Shown: positions 18,590-27,443, counted from the stretch's first letter. The stretch: DNA of 64,000 bases from Candidatus Kapaibacterium sp. (GCA_028284775.1 JANQRB010000043.1:1-64000); one strand, 5' to 3'. Notes: generated from the sequence alone by a model not told the origin. Numbers and translations are program-made.

Positions 18590-19186
18590 ATGAGCAACGA
18601 AGGTATCTGTCCAGCGGCTTCAGCAGCCATACTCATCATCGTCAGCGGACCGCCCTGCACCGGCAAGACAAGGATCGCGAGCCGGATCAGTCGGGAATTT
18701 CACATTCCGCTTTTCAGCAAGGACGCCATCAAAGAGCGGCTATACGATGCCTTGGGTTGGAGCGATCGCAAGCAGTCGCGTAAGCTGGGTATCGCCGGCG
18801 AAGAGATTCTGATGGATATTGCCGCGAGGCAGCTTGCCGCGGGCAGGCCCGTGATTCTCGAAAGCACCTTCAAGGCACAGTATGTCGAAAATCAATTCAC
18901 CGCCCTGATCGAAGCGCAGCAGGCCGCCTGCTTACAGATACAATGCCGGACAGAGCCGGCGATCCTGATGGATCGCTTTCGACGCCGCGCAGCTTCCGGG
19001 GAACGCCATCCGGGACATGGGGATTTGATTTCGCAAGAGGGCTTCGAGGAAGATTTACGATCCGGAATGTACGAGCCCCTGCGTATTCCGGGCAAGCTGC
19101 TAACGATCGATACATCGTACTTTACGGAGCAGATAAATTCCGGCATTCGCGCTGAAGTTAAGAAGCTGCTCGAAGCATCGGCCTGA
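18590..19186 (+). CDS. P-loop kinase-like NTPase (AAA_33/zeta-type)
   Basis: A 198-residue soluble protein with an early Walker A, GPPCTGKT (Lys26), after a strand AAILIIVS. An ILEST segment after AAGRPV and a C-terminal DTS motif are typical of the AAA_33/chloramphenicol-phosphotransferase/zeta-like small kinases. SKDAIKERLYD resembles the substrate/lid region of this group. I chose the ATG at 18590. A GTG at 18530 is in frame but precedes the fold by 20 residues. No antitoxin-like partner lies beside it, so a toxin-antitoxin role is not supported. The substrate is unknown. Confidence 0.75.
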   Translation: MSNEGICPAASAAILIIVSGPPCTGKTRIASRISREFHIPLFSKDAIKERLYDALGWSDRKQSRKLGIAGEEILMDIAARQLAAGRPVILESTFKAQYVENQFTALIEAQQAACLQIQCRTEPAILMDRFRRRAASGERHPGHGDLISQEGFEEDLRSGMYEPLRIPGKLLTIDTSYFTEQINSGIRAEVKKLLEASA

Positions 19187-19691
19187 TACTTTCGGCGGCC
19201 TGACCGCGCATAAGCTAAGCACTGTCTGACAAATACAGCTTGAGCTAAATCTTGATAAATATCAGATGAATCACTATAAGAATACTTCCAGCCCGTTTAT
19301 CAAAAAAACGCGTCACAATATGTCGACATTCTTTCAGTTTGCCGAGTGACCGAATGATGGGGACAGTTCAAGTTTTTTTGTCGTGACAATAGATAAAATT
19401 ATGATACTATTGAGTTTTATTGCAATTAATGAGTTGTTTTAAACTAACGTGACAGGCTCACTTTAAATTCGTTCCACTTCAGAGGGAGTTCAAGGCCGCT
19501 GAAGTCTGGCTTGTGACTTAGCCAATGATATTGGGACGGCACTCAGTGTCCGCCGGGTTGGTCATCTCGAATAATATTGTAGCGAATCAACACTCGGTAA
19601 GCGATTCAGACGCAACACTCTTGACTCTCTTGCCAATGACATTGAATGCGAAGTCTGCTAACAATCCCAGGAATAGAACAGGAGGAATACA
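19187..19691. other. Intergenic region with repeat copy 1
   Basis: About 500 AT-rich nt without a gene. It holds the first 57-bp repeat (19219-19275) and, near 19357-19390, GGGGACAGTTC followed by a stretch whose complement nearly matches the start of the transposase remnant at 15767-15782. It therefore looks like decayed mobile DNA. Confidence 0.45.
19219..19275 (+). repeat. 57-bp direct repeat, copy 1
   Basis: By hand alignment about 44 of 57 bases match 20260-20316 without gaps (shared core CTTGAG..A.ATCTTGAT.AAT). The complement of both copies reads IHL--IKI-LK-Y-SDSA in one frame. A stop interrupts this copy, so both may be decayed coding DNA. They flank the VOC gene. Confidence 0.6.
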
Positions 19692-20237
19692 ATGGAATCG
19701 CCATCACTAAATCATGTTGCTCTTCTGGTGAAAGATATTGAAGAGTTTATCGAAAATAACGCCAGCTTACGCTTGGAGATGGGCAAGATAGAAGAATTCC
19801 CAAGTGAGGGAACGAGAGAACTCTATATAGGTAGAGCAAATAAGACGGCAAAACTTCTTGTGATGCAGGCGATAGGAAAAGGACCATATCAACGTGCATT
19901 TGAAAAACGAGGGGTAGGCCTGCATCACATTGCAATTGATGTCGCTAATGCAAGTGAATTTTCAAATGGTTTATCTGGCTCAGGATGGAATCTACACCCC
20001 TGCAGCTTAAAAACGTATAAAGAGCTAGGTCAGATTTGGTTGTGCAAAACCGGAAACCCATTAATCGAAGTACAAGAGAAGCAAAACATCGGTGACGGAG
20101 CTGCCTTTGTTGAAGAAGTGTCCATACCTTTTTCTTCACCTTCCCTTTGTGAAGCTCTACAGCTTCCCACAATAACTATAGGGCCAAGATTCCAAATTTC
20201 TATTCAGGGAAACAAGATCGAATGCGACTTTGATTAG
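19692..20237 (+). CDS. VOC (glyoxalase/epimerase-like) superfamily protein
   Basis: A 181-residue protein with the vicinal-oxygen-chelate layout, two beta-alpha-beta-beta-beta modules. Likely metal ligands are His8 (NHVALLV), a Glu in TRELYIG, His in GLHHIAIDV and Glu in PLIEVQE. The arrangement resembles methylmalonyl-CoA epimerase. After about residue 130 there is a 50-residue tail not typical of a single VOC domain. The ribosome binding site AGGAGG lies 8 nt before the ATG and is strong. Codons are AT-rich, and the gene sits between two diverged 57-bp direct repeats, which suggests acquisition. The substrate is unknown. Confidence 0.75.
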   Translation: MESPSLNHVALLVKDIEEFIENNASLRLEMGKIEEFPSEGTRELYIGRANKTAKLLVMQAIGKGPYQRAFEKRGVGLHHIAIDVANASEFSNGLSGSGWNLHPCSLKTYKELGQIWLCKTGNPLIEVQEKQNIGDGAAFVEEVSIPFSSPSLCEALQLPTITIGPRFQISIQGNKIECDFD

Positions 20238-20259
20238 TTTTTGTGGATTGCCCATCCAG

Positions 20260-20316
20260 GCACTGTCCGAAAAGTACTGCTTGAGATAGATCTTGATTAA
20301 TGCCAAGTGGATCAGT
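20260..20316 (+). repeat. 57-bp direct repeat, copy 2
   Basis: Partner of 19219-19275. The complement stays open and reads IHLALIKIYLKQYFSDSA, preceded by FNYFTYVLVRKP. This looks like a fragment of a protein gene, possibly a transposase C-terminus, but I cannot name it. Confidence 0.6.
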
Positions 20317-20376
20317 GGCTTTCGCACAAGGACATATGTGAAGTAGTTAAATGCAACAACTGCCTGCTTACATTAC

Positions 20377-20988
20377 TCAGACCGGCACGATATTCTCCAG
20401 ACTAAACTCAAAAGCTCTCGCGGCGCCATCGCCTCCTCCGCCACGCATCACGATATCCGCCGAAGCGAGGCCGTCCAGACTGAATTCGCTGTAAATATTG
20501 TTTAGGACAGCGGCGCCTAAGACCTGGGAATCCCTGATACGCGGCACAACGCCGATGGCGATCGTCGAACTGAGTGAAAAGTCAATTGCGCCGCCGGCCT
20601 CGAGATCGGGAAAAAGCGCAAGGTGTCGATTGTCTTTGAAGACCTTAACTTCGACCGTTTCGATCGCTAACTCACTGCGTATCTCGATCGAGTGCGGATT
20701 TGCGGAACTGCCGCTTCCTGTCAATTCCAAACCATCTTCGGCATTCCGATCAACGGTGAAGCGCTCGCCGAATACAGCAGGCACTTTCGTAGAGCTGGCG
20801 CCTTGTTTGTCTTTGATTTGGATGCTCATTTCGGCAGGATAGCTGAAGGGATGAAAGCTGCCATAGGCGCAATTCCGAATCACCCGCCAGGCCGTCGTTG
20901 TTCCCAACGGAAGTCCAGCCTGAACGACAGCAACACTGCTGTTCTGCCGATCGTTGGAACGATTAAAAAACTTAATCTGTGTATCCAT
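20377..20988 (-). CDS. Paralogue A of an unidentified four-gene family
   Basis: A 203-residue protein without signal peptide or membrane helix, predicted mostly beta. Shared family features are an N-terminal strand FFNRSND followed by NSSVAVVQ, the central AWRVIRNC...HPFSYP, a late hydrophobic IAIGVVP block, and a C-terminal ASADIVMRGGGG then F-F-LENIV. It is most similar to paralogue C (21894-22511), which shares AW-VIRNC, HPF and nearly all of the C-terminal motif. It is the last gene in a leftward run of four. I do not recognise the family. The general layout (NxS near the start, a late GE-type block) recalls RhiA-like proteins, but that is a weak impression. Confidence 0.72.
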   Translation of the reverse strand: MDTQIKFFNRSNDRQNSSVAVVQAGLPLGTTTAWRVIRNCAYGSFHPFSYPAEMSIQIKDKQGASSTKVPAVFGERFTVDRNAEDGLELTGSGSSANPHSIEIRSELAIETVEVKVFKDNRHLALFPDLEAGGAIDFSLSSTIAIGVVPRIRDSQVLGAAVLNNIYSEFSLDGLASADIVMRGGGGDGAARAFEFSLENIVPV

Positions 20989-21112
20989 GCTTTCTGTTTA
21001 AGTGTGTGATTACGCCAACAGCAAAGAAGAGTCGTATGGCCGCGCTCGCAGAATTAACGCAACACATGCTCAATGTTGCGCACCTTGTCGAGCAATGAAT
21101 CAGCCCCAAACT

Positions 21113-21745
21113 TCAGCTTGGCCTGTCATTGATTGAATCGGGAAGACGCCGCACGATACCTTCCAGCGTGAATGTTAACGGACTGTCCCTTCCTCCCGCA
21201 ACGATGACATCGGCGCCGGCGACATCTTTCAGATTGAGTTCACCCCAGGGGCCGGCGACAGCCTTTGCGATTACTGTGCCCGTATCGGCGGTGGCAACAA
21301 TGCCGACCCTGACGGTATAATCGAAGTTGAACGCCGCCAATAATCGAGGCGCGAATGGCCCCTGCCTGCCGACGACAACGCCGCCGCGATACAGCATGGC
21401 GCTGACAGCGCCGAGTTCCAGGGCATTCAAAATCTGCACTTCATCTTTCTCAGATGCCTCGCCCTGAGCTACAATCTGATGACCGGAGTTCGTCAATGCC
21501 GCGCGAAAAAGTTTTCCGGCCTGGGTTGCAAGTCTCTGGGTGTAATTGCCGTCACTATCCAGCAGACCGACAGACATGTCCCATTTCAGCTGCACCTCCC
21601 GATCTTCGTCCTTTACCAGGGCATCGACTTGTCGCCAGACCACGATTTCTTCATTGAAATCCGGGGCCAGATTTTGCTGGAACATGATGATGTTGAGCGA
21701 CTCCGGCATTTCCGTTCGATTAAAAAAACGTAGGCTCGTCTGCAT
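21113..21745 (-). CDS. Paralogue B (most divergent) of the four-gene family
   Basis: A 210-residue soluble protein beginning QTSLRFFNRTE with SLNIIMFQ, and ending AGADVIVAGG then FTLEGIV plus a short charged tail. These match the N- and C-terminal blocks of its neighbours. The central AW-VIRNC motif is changed to VWRQVDAL and the Cys is lost, so this copy has diverged. The start has GAGG 6 nt upstream, a good ribosome binding site. A 26-bp tandem repeat separates it from paralogue C. No function is assigned. Confidence 0.7.
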   Translation of the reverse strand: MQTSLRFFNRTEMPESLNIIMFQQNLAPDFNEEIVVWRQVDALVKDEDREVQLKWDMSVGLLDSDGNYTQRLATQAGKLFRAALTNSGHQIVAQGEASEKDEVQILNALELGAVSAMLYRGGVVVGRQGPFAPRLLAAFNFDYTVRVGIVATADTGTVIAKAVAGPWGELNLKDVAGADVIVAGGRDSPLTFTLEGIVRRLPDSINDRPS

Positions 21746-21799
21746 ATTGTCCTCGAAACTGCAACTGCATTGACCGAAGTGATTGGCGCTGAATCATGG

Positions 21800-21869
21800 G
21801 AACAAAGCTTGCGAACGAAGTATGTGAACAAAGCTTGCAAACGAAGTATGTGAACATAGCTTGCGAACA
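21800..21869 (+). repeat. 26-bp tandem repeat, 2.7 copies
   Basis: Two full units (21800-21825 and 21826-21851) and a partial third (21852-21869), each beginning GAACAAAGCTTGC or a one-base variant and ending ACGAAGTATGT. Units abut with no spacers. They lie between paralogues B and C, just after the stop of C on its own strand. Confidence 0.85.
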
Positions 21870-21893
21870 ATACAGTCGCTAACTCTTAAGAGC

Positions 21894-22511
21894 TCAGGCC
21901 GCCACAATGTTTTCCAAAGTAAAGGTAAATGGTACCGAATTCGCTCCGCCGCCGCCGCCGCGCATGACAATGTCGGCGCTCGCGAGTCCCAGGAGCGAAA
22001 TTTCCGTATTGATAGAAGAGACAACCGCCGAATCGACGACTTCGCCCTCAACAACTTGCGAGGCCACCCCGATGAAAATGGTCGGCTTGAACTCAAAAGA
22101 GACTTTCTGTGCGGGCAGAACCCCTGACTTTGCCGCATAGACGCTGCCGCTGCGCCAGATCTGGACTGTAATTGAGCCGTCCTGCAACTGATTGGCAATC
22201 GTGTATTGATTCGGAGCGTCGTTATTGTCGGCAAACTCCAACTGCGTACCCGAAGAGGTCATAAGAGCCTTAAACTCCTGCCCCGGCTCAATATGCATAC
22301 GACGGGTGTGGTTAGCATAGGGATCGATCATATTGACTTCGACATCGGAACTGTAAACAAAAGGATGCCGGCAGCCCTGACCGCAGTTACGGATAACTTT
22401 CCAGGCAACCGCCGTTTCGTCATTCGATGCTTCAGCGTTGCTCCCAAAGATCAACACCTGTGAATTGTCGACATCATTCGACTCATTACGGAAATTCAGC
22501 TTGACATTCAT
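21894..22511 (-). CDS. Paralogue C of the four-gene family
   Basis: From the ATG at 22511 the product has 205 residues and starts NVKLNFRNESND, in register with its paralogues. An ATG 51 nt upstream would add 17 residues not seen in the others. Motifs are NSQVLIF, AWKVIRNCGQGCRHPF, PTIFIGVASQV-EGE and LASADIVMRGGGGG followed by FTFTLENIV. No export signal is present. The high similarity to paralogue A at both ends suggests a fairly recent duplication. The gene lies between the 26-bp repeat and paralogue D. Confidence 0.72.
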   Translation of the reverse strand: MNVKLNFRNESNDVDNSQVLIFGSNAEASNDETAVAWKVIRNCGQGCRHPFVYSSDVEVNMIDPYANHTRRMHIEPGQEFKALMTSSGTQLEFADNNDAPNQYTIANQLQDGSITVQIWRSGSVYAAKSGVLPAQKVSFEFKPTIFIGVASQVVEGEVVDSAVVSSINTEISLLGLASADIVMRGGGGGANSVPFTFTLENIVAA

Positions 22512-22582
22512 ACAAGAACTCTGCGTTGTGTTGTTAGCAAGATCATTTCTGGATAATGGCACGTTGCCATTAGGTCTGCCTG

Positions 22583-23197
22583 TTAACTCGACAAAATGAT
22601 GTTAGTCATCTGAAAGACATGGGGGTCCGTTTCGGTCCCGCCGCCGCTGAGAATGATATCGGCACTGACAACATTTCCAAGATCGAAGCCGCGGGAGATG
22701 CCGGCCGTCTGTTCCGCGCTCAGCTCCTGCCCCTGTTGCAGGCCATGCAGCAGCCCGATAAAAATGGTCGGCGCGAAGGAAAAGACCGCGCTTTGGGCCG
22801 GGGCAACATCCGTCTTCACATCCAGCAAGCGGCCATCACGATACAGGCGAACAACAATCGCGCCCTGTTCCAGCTGATTCTCAACCTGCAACTGATCGAG
22901 CGGACCTTTGCCGGCGGATTCCAGTTCGTCGTCGTCGCCGGCCTTTCGCAAACGCCACACTTCACCATATCCGGCGGACTGAAGCGGCGATTGGTTGCCT
23001 TTGGAATCGATCGTGCGAATCGCGAATTCGTCGGAAAAGCCGAAGCTGTGTGAAGCGCCCGGACCGAGATTGCTGATGACCGTCCAGGCTATCGTGCGCT
23101 CCTCAGAGGCACTAGTCGGATTTTTTTGTATGACCACGATGTCGGAATTTGTGTCGCCGCCGGAACGGTTAATGATCCTGAGAGTCGTATGCAACAA
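22583..23197 (-). CDS. Paralogue D of the four-gene family
   Basis: The first gene of the leftward run, 204 residues. It begins HTTLRIINRSGGD and NSDIVVIQKN, has AWTVISNLGPGASHSF and PTIFIGLLHGL-QGQE, and ends SADIILSGGG then VFQMTNIIL. There is no ATG at the conserved N-terminus. Tandem TTG codons at 23197 and 23194 lie just after GGAGG, so a TTG start is likely. About 70 nt separate it from paralogue C. The family function is unknown. Confidence 0.7.
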   Translation of the reverse strand: MLHTTLRIINRSGGDTNSDIVVIQKNPTSASEERTIAWTVISNLGPGASHSFGFSDEFAIRTIDSKGNQSPLQSAGYGEVWRLRKAGDDDELESAGKGPLDQLQVENQLEQGAIVVRLYRDGRLLDVKTDVAPAQSAVFSFAPTIFIGLLHGLQQGQELSAEQTAGISRGFDLGNVVSADIILSGGGTETDPHVFQMTNIILSS

Positions 23198-23557
23198 AAC
23201 CTCCGGCCAATTGGAGTGTGATAATCATGCTTGTGGATGAGAGCAGCGCAACATTAGCTCGGCCGCCGTTACGGGAGGTCCGGGGCGACAGACAAGACTA
23301 AGTAACAAAAATCAAGCTACTGTTATTTGGCCAAAGATTCAAACGCCGGGCAGGCATTCCTTATTAAATCTTTAGCCTGCAGTGCATTTCCGAAACAGCG
23401 TCTTTTCGGCGGCCGCACCGATTGCTGCGCTACCGGCCCGTCTGCATCATACCTTCAACTCGAAAAAAACGAAGCCACAGGATTATGATGGCAGCGGACG
23501 GCAAAAATGCAGTCCGACTGAGTTCTTGAATTCAATTCATAGAATTGATCCCCGGTC
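23198..23557. other. Intergenic region, about 360 nt
   Basis: No gene is seen. It should hold the promoter of the four-paralogue run and the 3' flank of the DUF4139 gene. Confidence 0.45.
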
Positions 23558-25162
23558 TCACAAGCCGGGAATCTGTTTGCTCGATGAATGGGTAATGATA
23601 TATCTGATGTTCTTTTCGCTACTCTGCCCCGGCGACATTGCCATTCGCCACCTGAGGCTGCCCTTCAGCTCATGAAAGACGCCTTCGTCCCTATCGAGAA
23701 TATCAACCTGTACTTCATCATTGAGGGCGATGGGAACAGGTTCCTCGATAGTCAGCAGTATCGGTCGGTCGTAGGGATTCCTGGCTGAAATCTGGTAGGC
23801 GAACGAGCGCTCTACGTCGCTGCTGAGAAAGGTACTGCTGGTATAGTCACTCCGAATTCGGCGCTTAATACTGACATTTTTGTCGCGTCCCAGCGAGATG
23901 GACAGCGTGTCGCTCACTGATGACGGCTGCAGCGAAGAGGTGCCCACAAAGCTGTTGCGAAAATAGATGTTAACTTTTCCGGGCAGAAGATTGTACTGCG
24001 ACCATTGGGTAACTCTGGCCAGCAAAAAAGCATCGGCATCGAGTTTCGGAACGGCAAAATATTCATAGAGCGGTTGAATCTCGTCTGTTTGCAGAGACAG
24101 CATGTGAGCCTTGCCATTGGCGGGGATAGAGTAAGGCTGGTCGGGATGGAATTCAACCAGCATCTGAACCGACTCAGCGAGACCGGACCGGCTGACTTCA
24201 TCTTCCGTAGCGCCGTGTGCACCCACGATATTGCCGTAGAGCCCCCGCGCCGCGTGCTCAACCGCCAGTTGCGATTTACTCCGAATCGCGCCGGGATCGA
24301 TGGGCTCTATGAGCCAGGGTTGCAGCACCGGGAAGTCACTGCTTTCCAGGGGGTTGCGCGTCGATACCGAGACCTGGACATCCCGCCAGTCTATGCCGGA
24401 CTTTTGCCAGACCAGCGCTTTATACTGCAACTGCATTTTTTCGCCGATCGCCGGAACGCGAATGTCATATAATGGTGCCCAGCCGGCCTGATCGATCAGA
24501 TAGGACACTTCAACATCGACAGTCGCCATTTTGTCGGCGGATACGGTCACGACGACCTGCTGGCGCGGTTTATTCGCCTGTAGCATCGTTATCGTATCCT
24601 GCAGAGCGGCGATGCGTTTGTCCGACTTCTGGATTTCTCTGTTTAACAGATTGATGCCCTTCTTAATTGAACGCAAACGCCGGCCGATAAAATCACTCGT
24701 CTTTTGAAGAATGGCAATTTCGATCAACTCTTCGGATTTTCCGACAGCGGAAACCTGCGACAAGATTAACTTTTGTTCCTCTTCCAGTGCCGCTTGTTCG
24801 GCGCGTTTATCTCTGATCGCAAATTGGAGATCGGCGATTGAGTCCAGTAAACGGGTGACGTTGGGAGTCGGCTGCGCGCCGGGCGGGATAGTGTGATGAA
24901 GCCGTTGGCTAATGGCAACCAGGCTGGCTTCGCCATTGAGCGCTGTTCGCAGCGAGCTGTTGTTGAATGATGTTGCGATGCTGTCGAAGATTATTTCATG
25001 CGTGCCGGGAGGAAGCTCTAGCTGAGTGCTATGGTAGACCTGCGCGCCCTGCAAATAGACCTGAACTCTGCTTATCGTTGAATGGGCCTGGATTTCTTCG
25101 GCATGCACCAGAGTACAGGCCAATAACATAATGATAGCGTAGCGACATAAGTTTCCGATCAT
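23558..25162 (-). CDS. DUF4139/DUF4140 (MuiA-type) exported protein
   Basis: A 534-residue exported protein with a signal peptide (IIMLLACTLVHA) and a strong AGGAG 6 nt before the ATG. The DUF4140 domain (residues about 25-125, with VQVYLQGAQVYHS) is followed by a coiled-coil (about 125-195). The beta-rich DUF4139 domain (about 200-520) has YLIDQAGWAPLYDIR and WQKSGIDWRDVQVSVST. This is the mucoidy-inhibitor MuiA architecture, widespread but poorly understood and usually envelope-located. It stands alone between the paralogue run and the GrpB gene. No defect is seen. Confidence 0.85.
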   Translation of the reverse strand: MIGNLCRYAIIMLLACTLVHAEEIQAHSTISRVQVYLQGAQVYHSTQLELPPGTHEIIFDSIATSFNNSSLRTALNGEASLVAISQRLHHTIPPGAQPTPNVTRLLDSIADLQFAIRDKRAEQAALEEEQKLILSQVSAVGKSEELIEIAILQKTSDFIGRRLRSIKKGINLLNREIQKSDKRIAALQDTITMLQANKPRQQVVVTVSADKMATVDVEVSYLIDQAGWAPLYDIRVPAIGEKMQLQYKALVWQKSGIDWRDVQVSVSTRNPLESSDFPVLQPWLIEPIDPGAIRSKSQLAVEHAARGLYGNIVGAHGATEDEVSRSGLAESVQMLVEFHPDQPYSIPANGKAHMLSLQTDEIQPLYEYFAVPKLDADAFLLARVTQWSQYNLLPGKVNIYFRNSFVGTSSLQPSSVSDTLSISLGRDKNVSIKRRIRSDYTSSTFLSSDVERSFAYQISARNPYDRPILLTIEEPVPIALNDEVQVDILDRDEGVFHELKGSLRWRMAMSPGQSSEKNIRYIITHSSSKQIPGL

Positions 25163-25339
25163 CTGTAGCTCCTAGGTTTTTTTGTTTAGTCCGTAGTTAG
25201 TTCGGAGTCATTGACCGGATATTGAAAATTACGATTCCATCCTGAAGGCGCTGCAAAGTTGCAGTCGGGGTCAGTCGAATACTTCACATCTTCAGCCGGA
25301 TCAAAACAGCGCAATCGACCCGCGTACACGAATGGTCAA

Positions 25340-25882
25340 TCAGAAGAGCCGCCCTTCAGGAGCAGAGCTGCCCTTCAGGAGCGATGTGATGAAGGCATGC
25401 TTGCCGGCGGTGTAGGACCGGCGATCATCGGGATAGCGCAGGTGCAGCTCCTTCTTGAGTGCTGCATACTTCGACCTTGATAGCGCATCGCGACGCAGGA
25501 TATCTCGATTACGTAAGTAATTGCGCCATTGCGGATCATCAAAAGCTACCAAATGCAGGTGAGCCGTTCTGACTTCCGCTTCCGATTCCATCACGAAGAG
25601 GTGGCCGCCCTCCTCCCCGCTGTTACCACGGTAGATGTAACTCTCGTCGGTCAGTAGGCGGATAATGAATGCGAGTTTTGCCTGGGACGGCAGGGCTATG
25701 GCAATATCGATTATTGGCTTGGCAGGCAGTCCCGGCACGGCGGTGCTGTCCACATGCTGAATGTCCCTAAAGAGACCCGGGATAGTGTCTTCAAGATGCG
25801 AGATGATCTCCTTGCCGAGTTGCAGCCAGCCAGGCTGGTGCTCTACGATCCTTACACTGTGGCGCCGCAGACCGATGATCAT
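25340..25882 (-). CDS. GrpB-family (UPF0157) protein, nucleotidyltransferase fold
   Basis: A 180-residue cytosolic protein of the GrpB/UPF0157 family. The hallmark HVDSTAVPGLPAKPIIDIAI is at residues about 43-62, with the Asp-x-Asp-like strand of a nucleotidyltransferase fold, then HLHLVAFDDPQWRNYLRNRD, which is typical of the family. The CoaE-GrpB fusions of some bacteria suggest a nucleotide-related role, but the substrate is unknown. The start ATG is at 25882. The product ends in a Ser-Ala-Pro-rich tail. Confidence 0.85.
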   Translation of the reverse strand: MIIGLRRHSVRIVEHQPGWLQLGKEIISHLEDTIPGLFRDIQHVDSTAVPGLPAKPIIDIAIALPSQAKLAFIIRLLTDESYIYRGNSGEEGGHLFVMESEAEVRTAHLHLVAFDDPQWRNYLRNRDILRRDALSRSKYAALKKELHLRYPDDRRSYTAGKHAFITSLLKGSSAPEGRLF

Positions 25883-27034
25883 TTATTACGTTCCAATGAG
25901 TTCGGCGGTAGCTGGTATTCCAACTGCGGGCGGCTCAGCCTGCCATGCCGCGCGACACAATATAGTCATCTTTCATGACTGCCTTGTCGCTTAGAGTTTA
26001 TCGATTTGCCGGATATTGATGAATCCGGCTTTGGCATTGCCGCCGCCGGTGTTACTTTGACGGCAGTCGACAAGCAAAGGACGGTCGTTGCTTCGAAAAA
26101 GAACGCGCCTGCAACCCGCACTCTAAGACAAACTGATCAGAACCAGCTGTTGTATGATCGAAATTAAAACAACCGCCCGGTTAAGTGTATCCGGCGGCCT
26201 GCTCGGGCTCGACTGGAACTCGAAGAACAATCGGATGGTGACGGCGTCCTGAAGGAATCGCCCTCTCTTCCCCGATCGCATATGAACCGGAACGATTCGA
26301 TCACCATTACCACGTCCCGATCTCGTATTATGGCAAGAACGTATCGAAGCCTGCCGGAGCGCCTGCTGTGTGTTGCCCATGATGAAAAGGAAAGTAGGCA
26401 CCCCGAATACGAGGCATGTGCGCCGTCATTCGCGAATTATGGCGACAGGTTTACCTTAGTGGCTAATCCCCATGTCGGTGATCAAGTTAACAAAGTACGG
26501 CTCTGTGTGAACGATCTGACGAATCTGCGCCAGGCGTTGTTCGAAGCGGTGTTGAATGACGACAAAACGGAACGGGCGGAAGAATTTTTTTGGTGTAGAT
26601 AATTATCCGTTAATCAGGACGAATCACGTGCTCAAACTTGTAGCGTAGAACGACAGGCGGCCTCCTGTCAGGAACCAGCTGCAATCTGTAGATTTTCTTG
26701 CTGCCGACAGCGTTAGAAAGTGATGCGCCGTTTGTTGCGATGGGGCGCTTCGGCTAAATGCAATCACGGGCGATGCAAGCGTAGGTTCTTACGAGACAGT
26801 GTTTGGGGCATGTGTCGTGCAGGCTGCTTGCTTTCAATCAGCTTATGCCTATACCCAATGCTCACACTACCCAATGAAGCAGACGCGTTCTCAGGCACTC
26901 TTTTTCTTTGTTAGCATGTGGTAATTTTCGTAGCCATTAAACCGGAACTTTGATATTCTGCAGAACACCCGTTTATCCCTTCGCTTTGGTAGTGCAAAGA
27001 ACAAAAACAGTATCAAACCGTGGTGTAGCCAATT
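25883..27034. other. Gene-poor region, about 1.15 kb
   Basis: I find no supported gene. A frame at 26282-26602 (+) would give 106 residues with a helical, charged second half (VNKVRLCVNDLTNLRQALFE). It has no ribosome binding site and no family match that I know, so it could be a small gene or a remnant. A short dyad GACAGG...CCTGTC occurs near 26653. Confidence 0.35.
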
Positions 27035-27415
27035 CTAAGACAGACAATCTTCGCAACTGCCTGTCAACAAGAGCGCAACAGAGTCAATTTTGCGGTTTGC
27101 AATAGCCGGAATCGCAATATCCATCGTCAAACATTCCGTCTTGCCGCAAGTCATGCATTGAAAATGGGGATGAGAATCCATATGCCGCGAAGATGAGCAC
27201 CCATTGCATCTGGCATACCATTTCAACCCGTCCTTACCCATAAAACAATGGAGTGTGCCCTCATCTTCCAATCGCTCAAGAATTCGGTATACCGTGGTTT
27301 TGTTCATCTTATGGTGAAGCAGGTCGACTAATTCCACCACTGAAATAGCCGTGTTGCTTCGCTCAAAAATATGCAGCAGCGTGTCTACTGATTTTGTCTT
27401 TCTGATAATTCCCAT
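27035..27415 (-). CDS. zur: Fur-family repressor, Zur-like
   Basis: A 126-residue Fur-family regulator with a winged-helix N-terminus (residues 1-70, NKTTVYRILERLEDEGTLH) and a dimerisation domain. The latter has HFQC-x2-C (HPHFQCMTCGK) and a C-terminal C-x2-C (GSCEDCLS), the structural zinc pairs. Its divergent neighbours form a zinc-starvation operon, so it is most likely the zinc sensor Zur, acting on the two TGCAAC-N3-GTTGCA dyads at 27429-27488. One dyad lies within 15 nt of its own start, so autoregulation is likely. The zinc assignment is by context. Confidence 0.82.
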   Translation of the reverse strand: MGIIRKTKSVDTLLHIFERSNTAISVVELVDLLHHKMNKTTVYRILERLEDEGTLHCFMGKDGLKWYARCNGCSSSRHMDSHPHFQCMTCGKTECLTMDIAIPAIANRKIDSVALLLTGSCEDCLS

Positions 27416-27428
27416 GACACAAAATTAT

Positions 27429-27443
27429 TGCAACCAGGTTGCA
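27429..27443. promoter_or_regulatory. Putative Zur operator 1
   Basis: TGCAAC-CAG-GTTGCA is a perfect 6-3-6 dyad. It overlaps the -33 TTG of the rightward promoter and lies just ahead of the leftward zur start. Confidence 0.72.

Noticed and set aside
18590..19186. Zeta-type toxin of a toxin-antitoxin pair
   Set aside because: The P-loop kinase resembles zeta-like proteins, but no small antitoxin gene lies next to it, so the toxin role has no support.
21800..21869. CRISPR-like array
   Set aside because: The 26-bp units abut without spacers, there are fewer than three, and no cas genes are present.
25883..26602. A 106-residue gene at 26282-26602
   Set aside because: There is no ribosome binding site, no family match and no operon partner, so I left it as an unassigned frame in the region entry.
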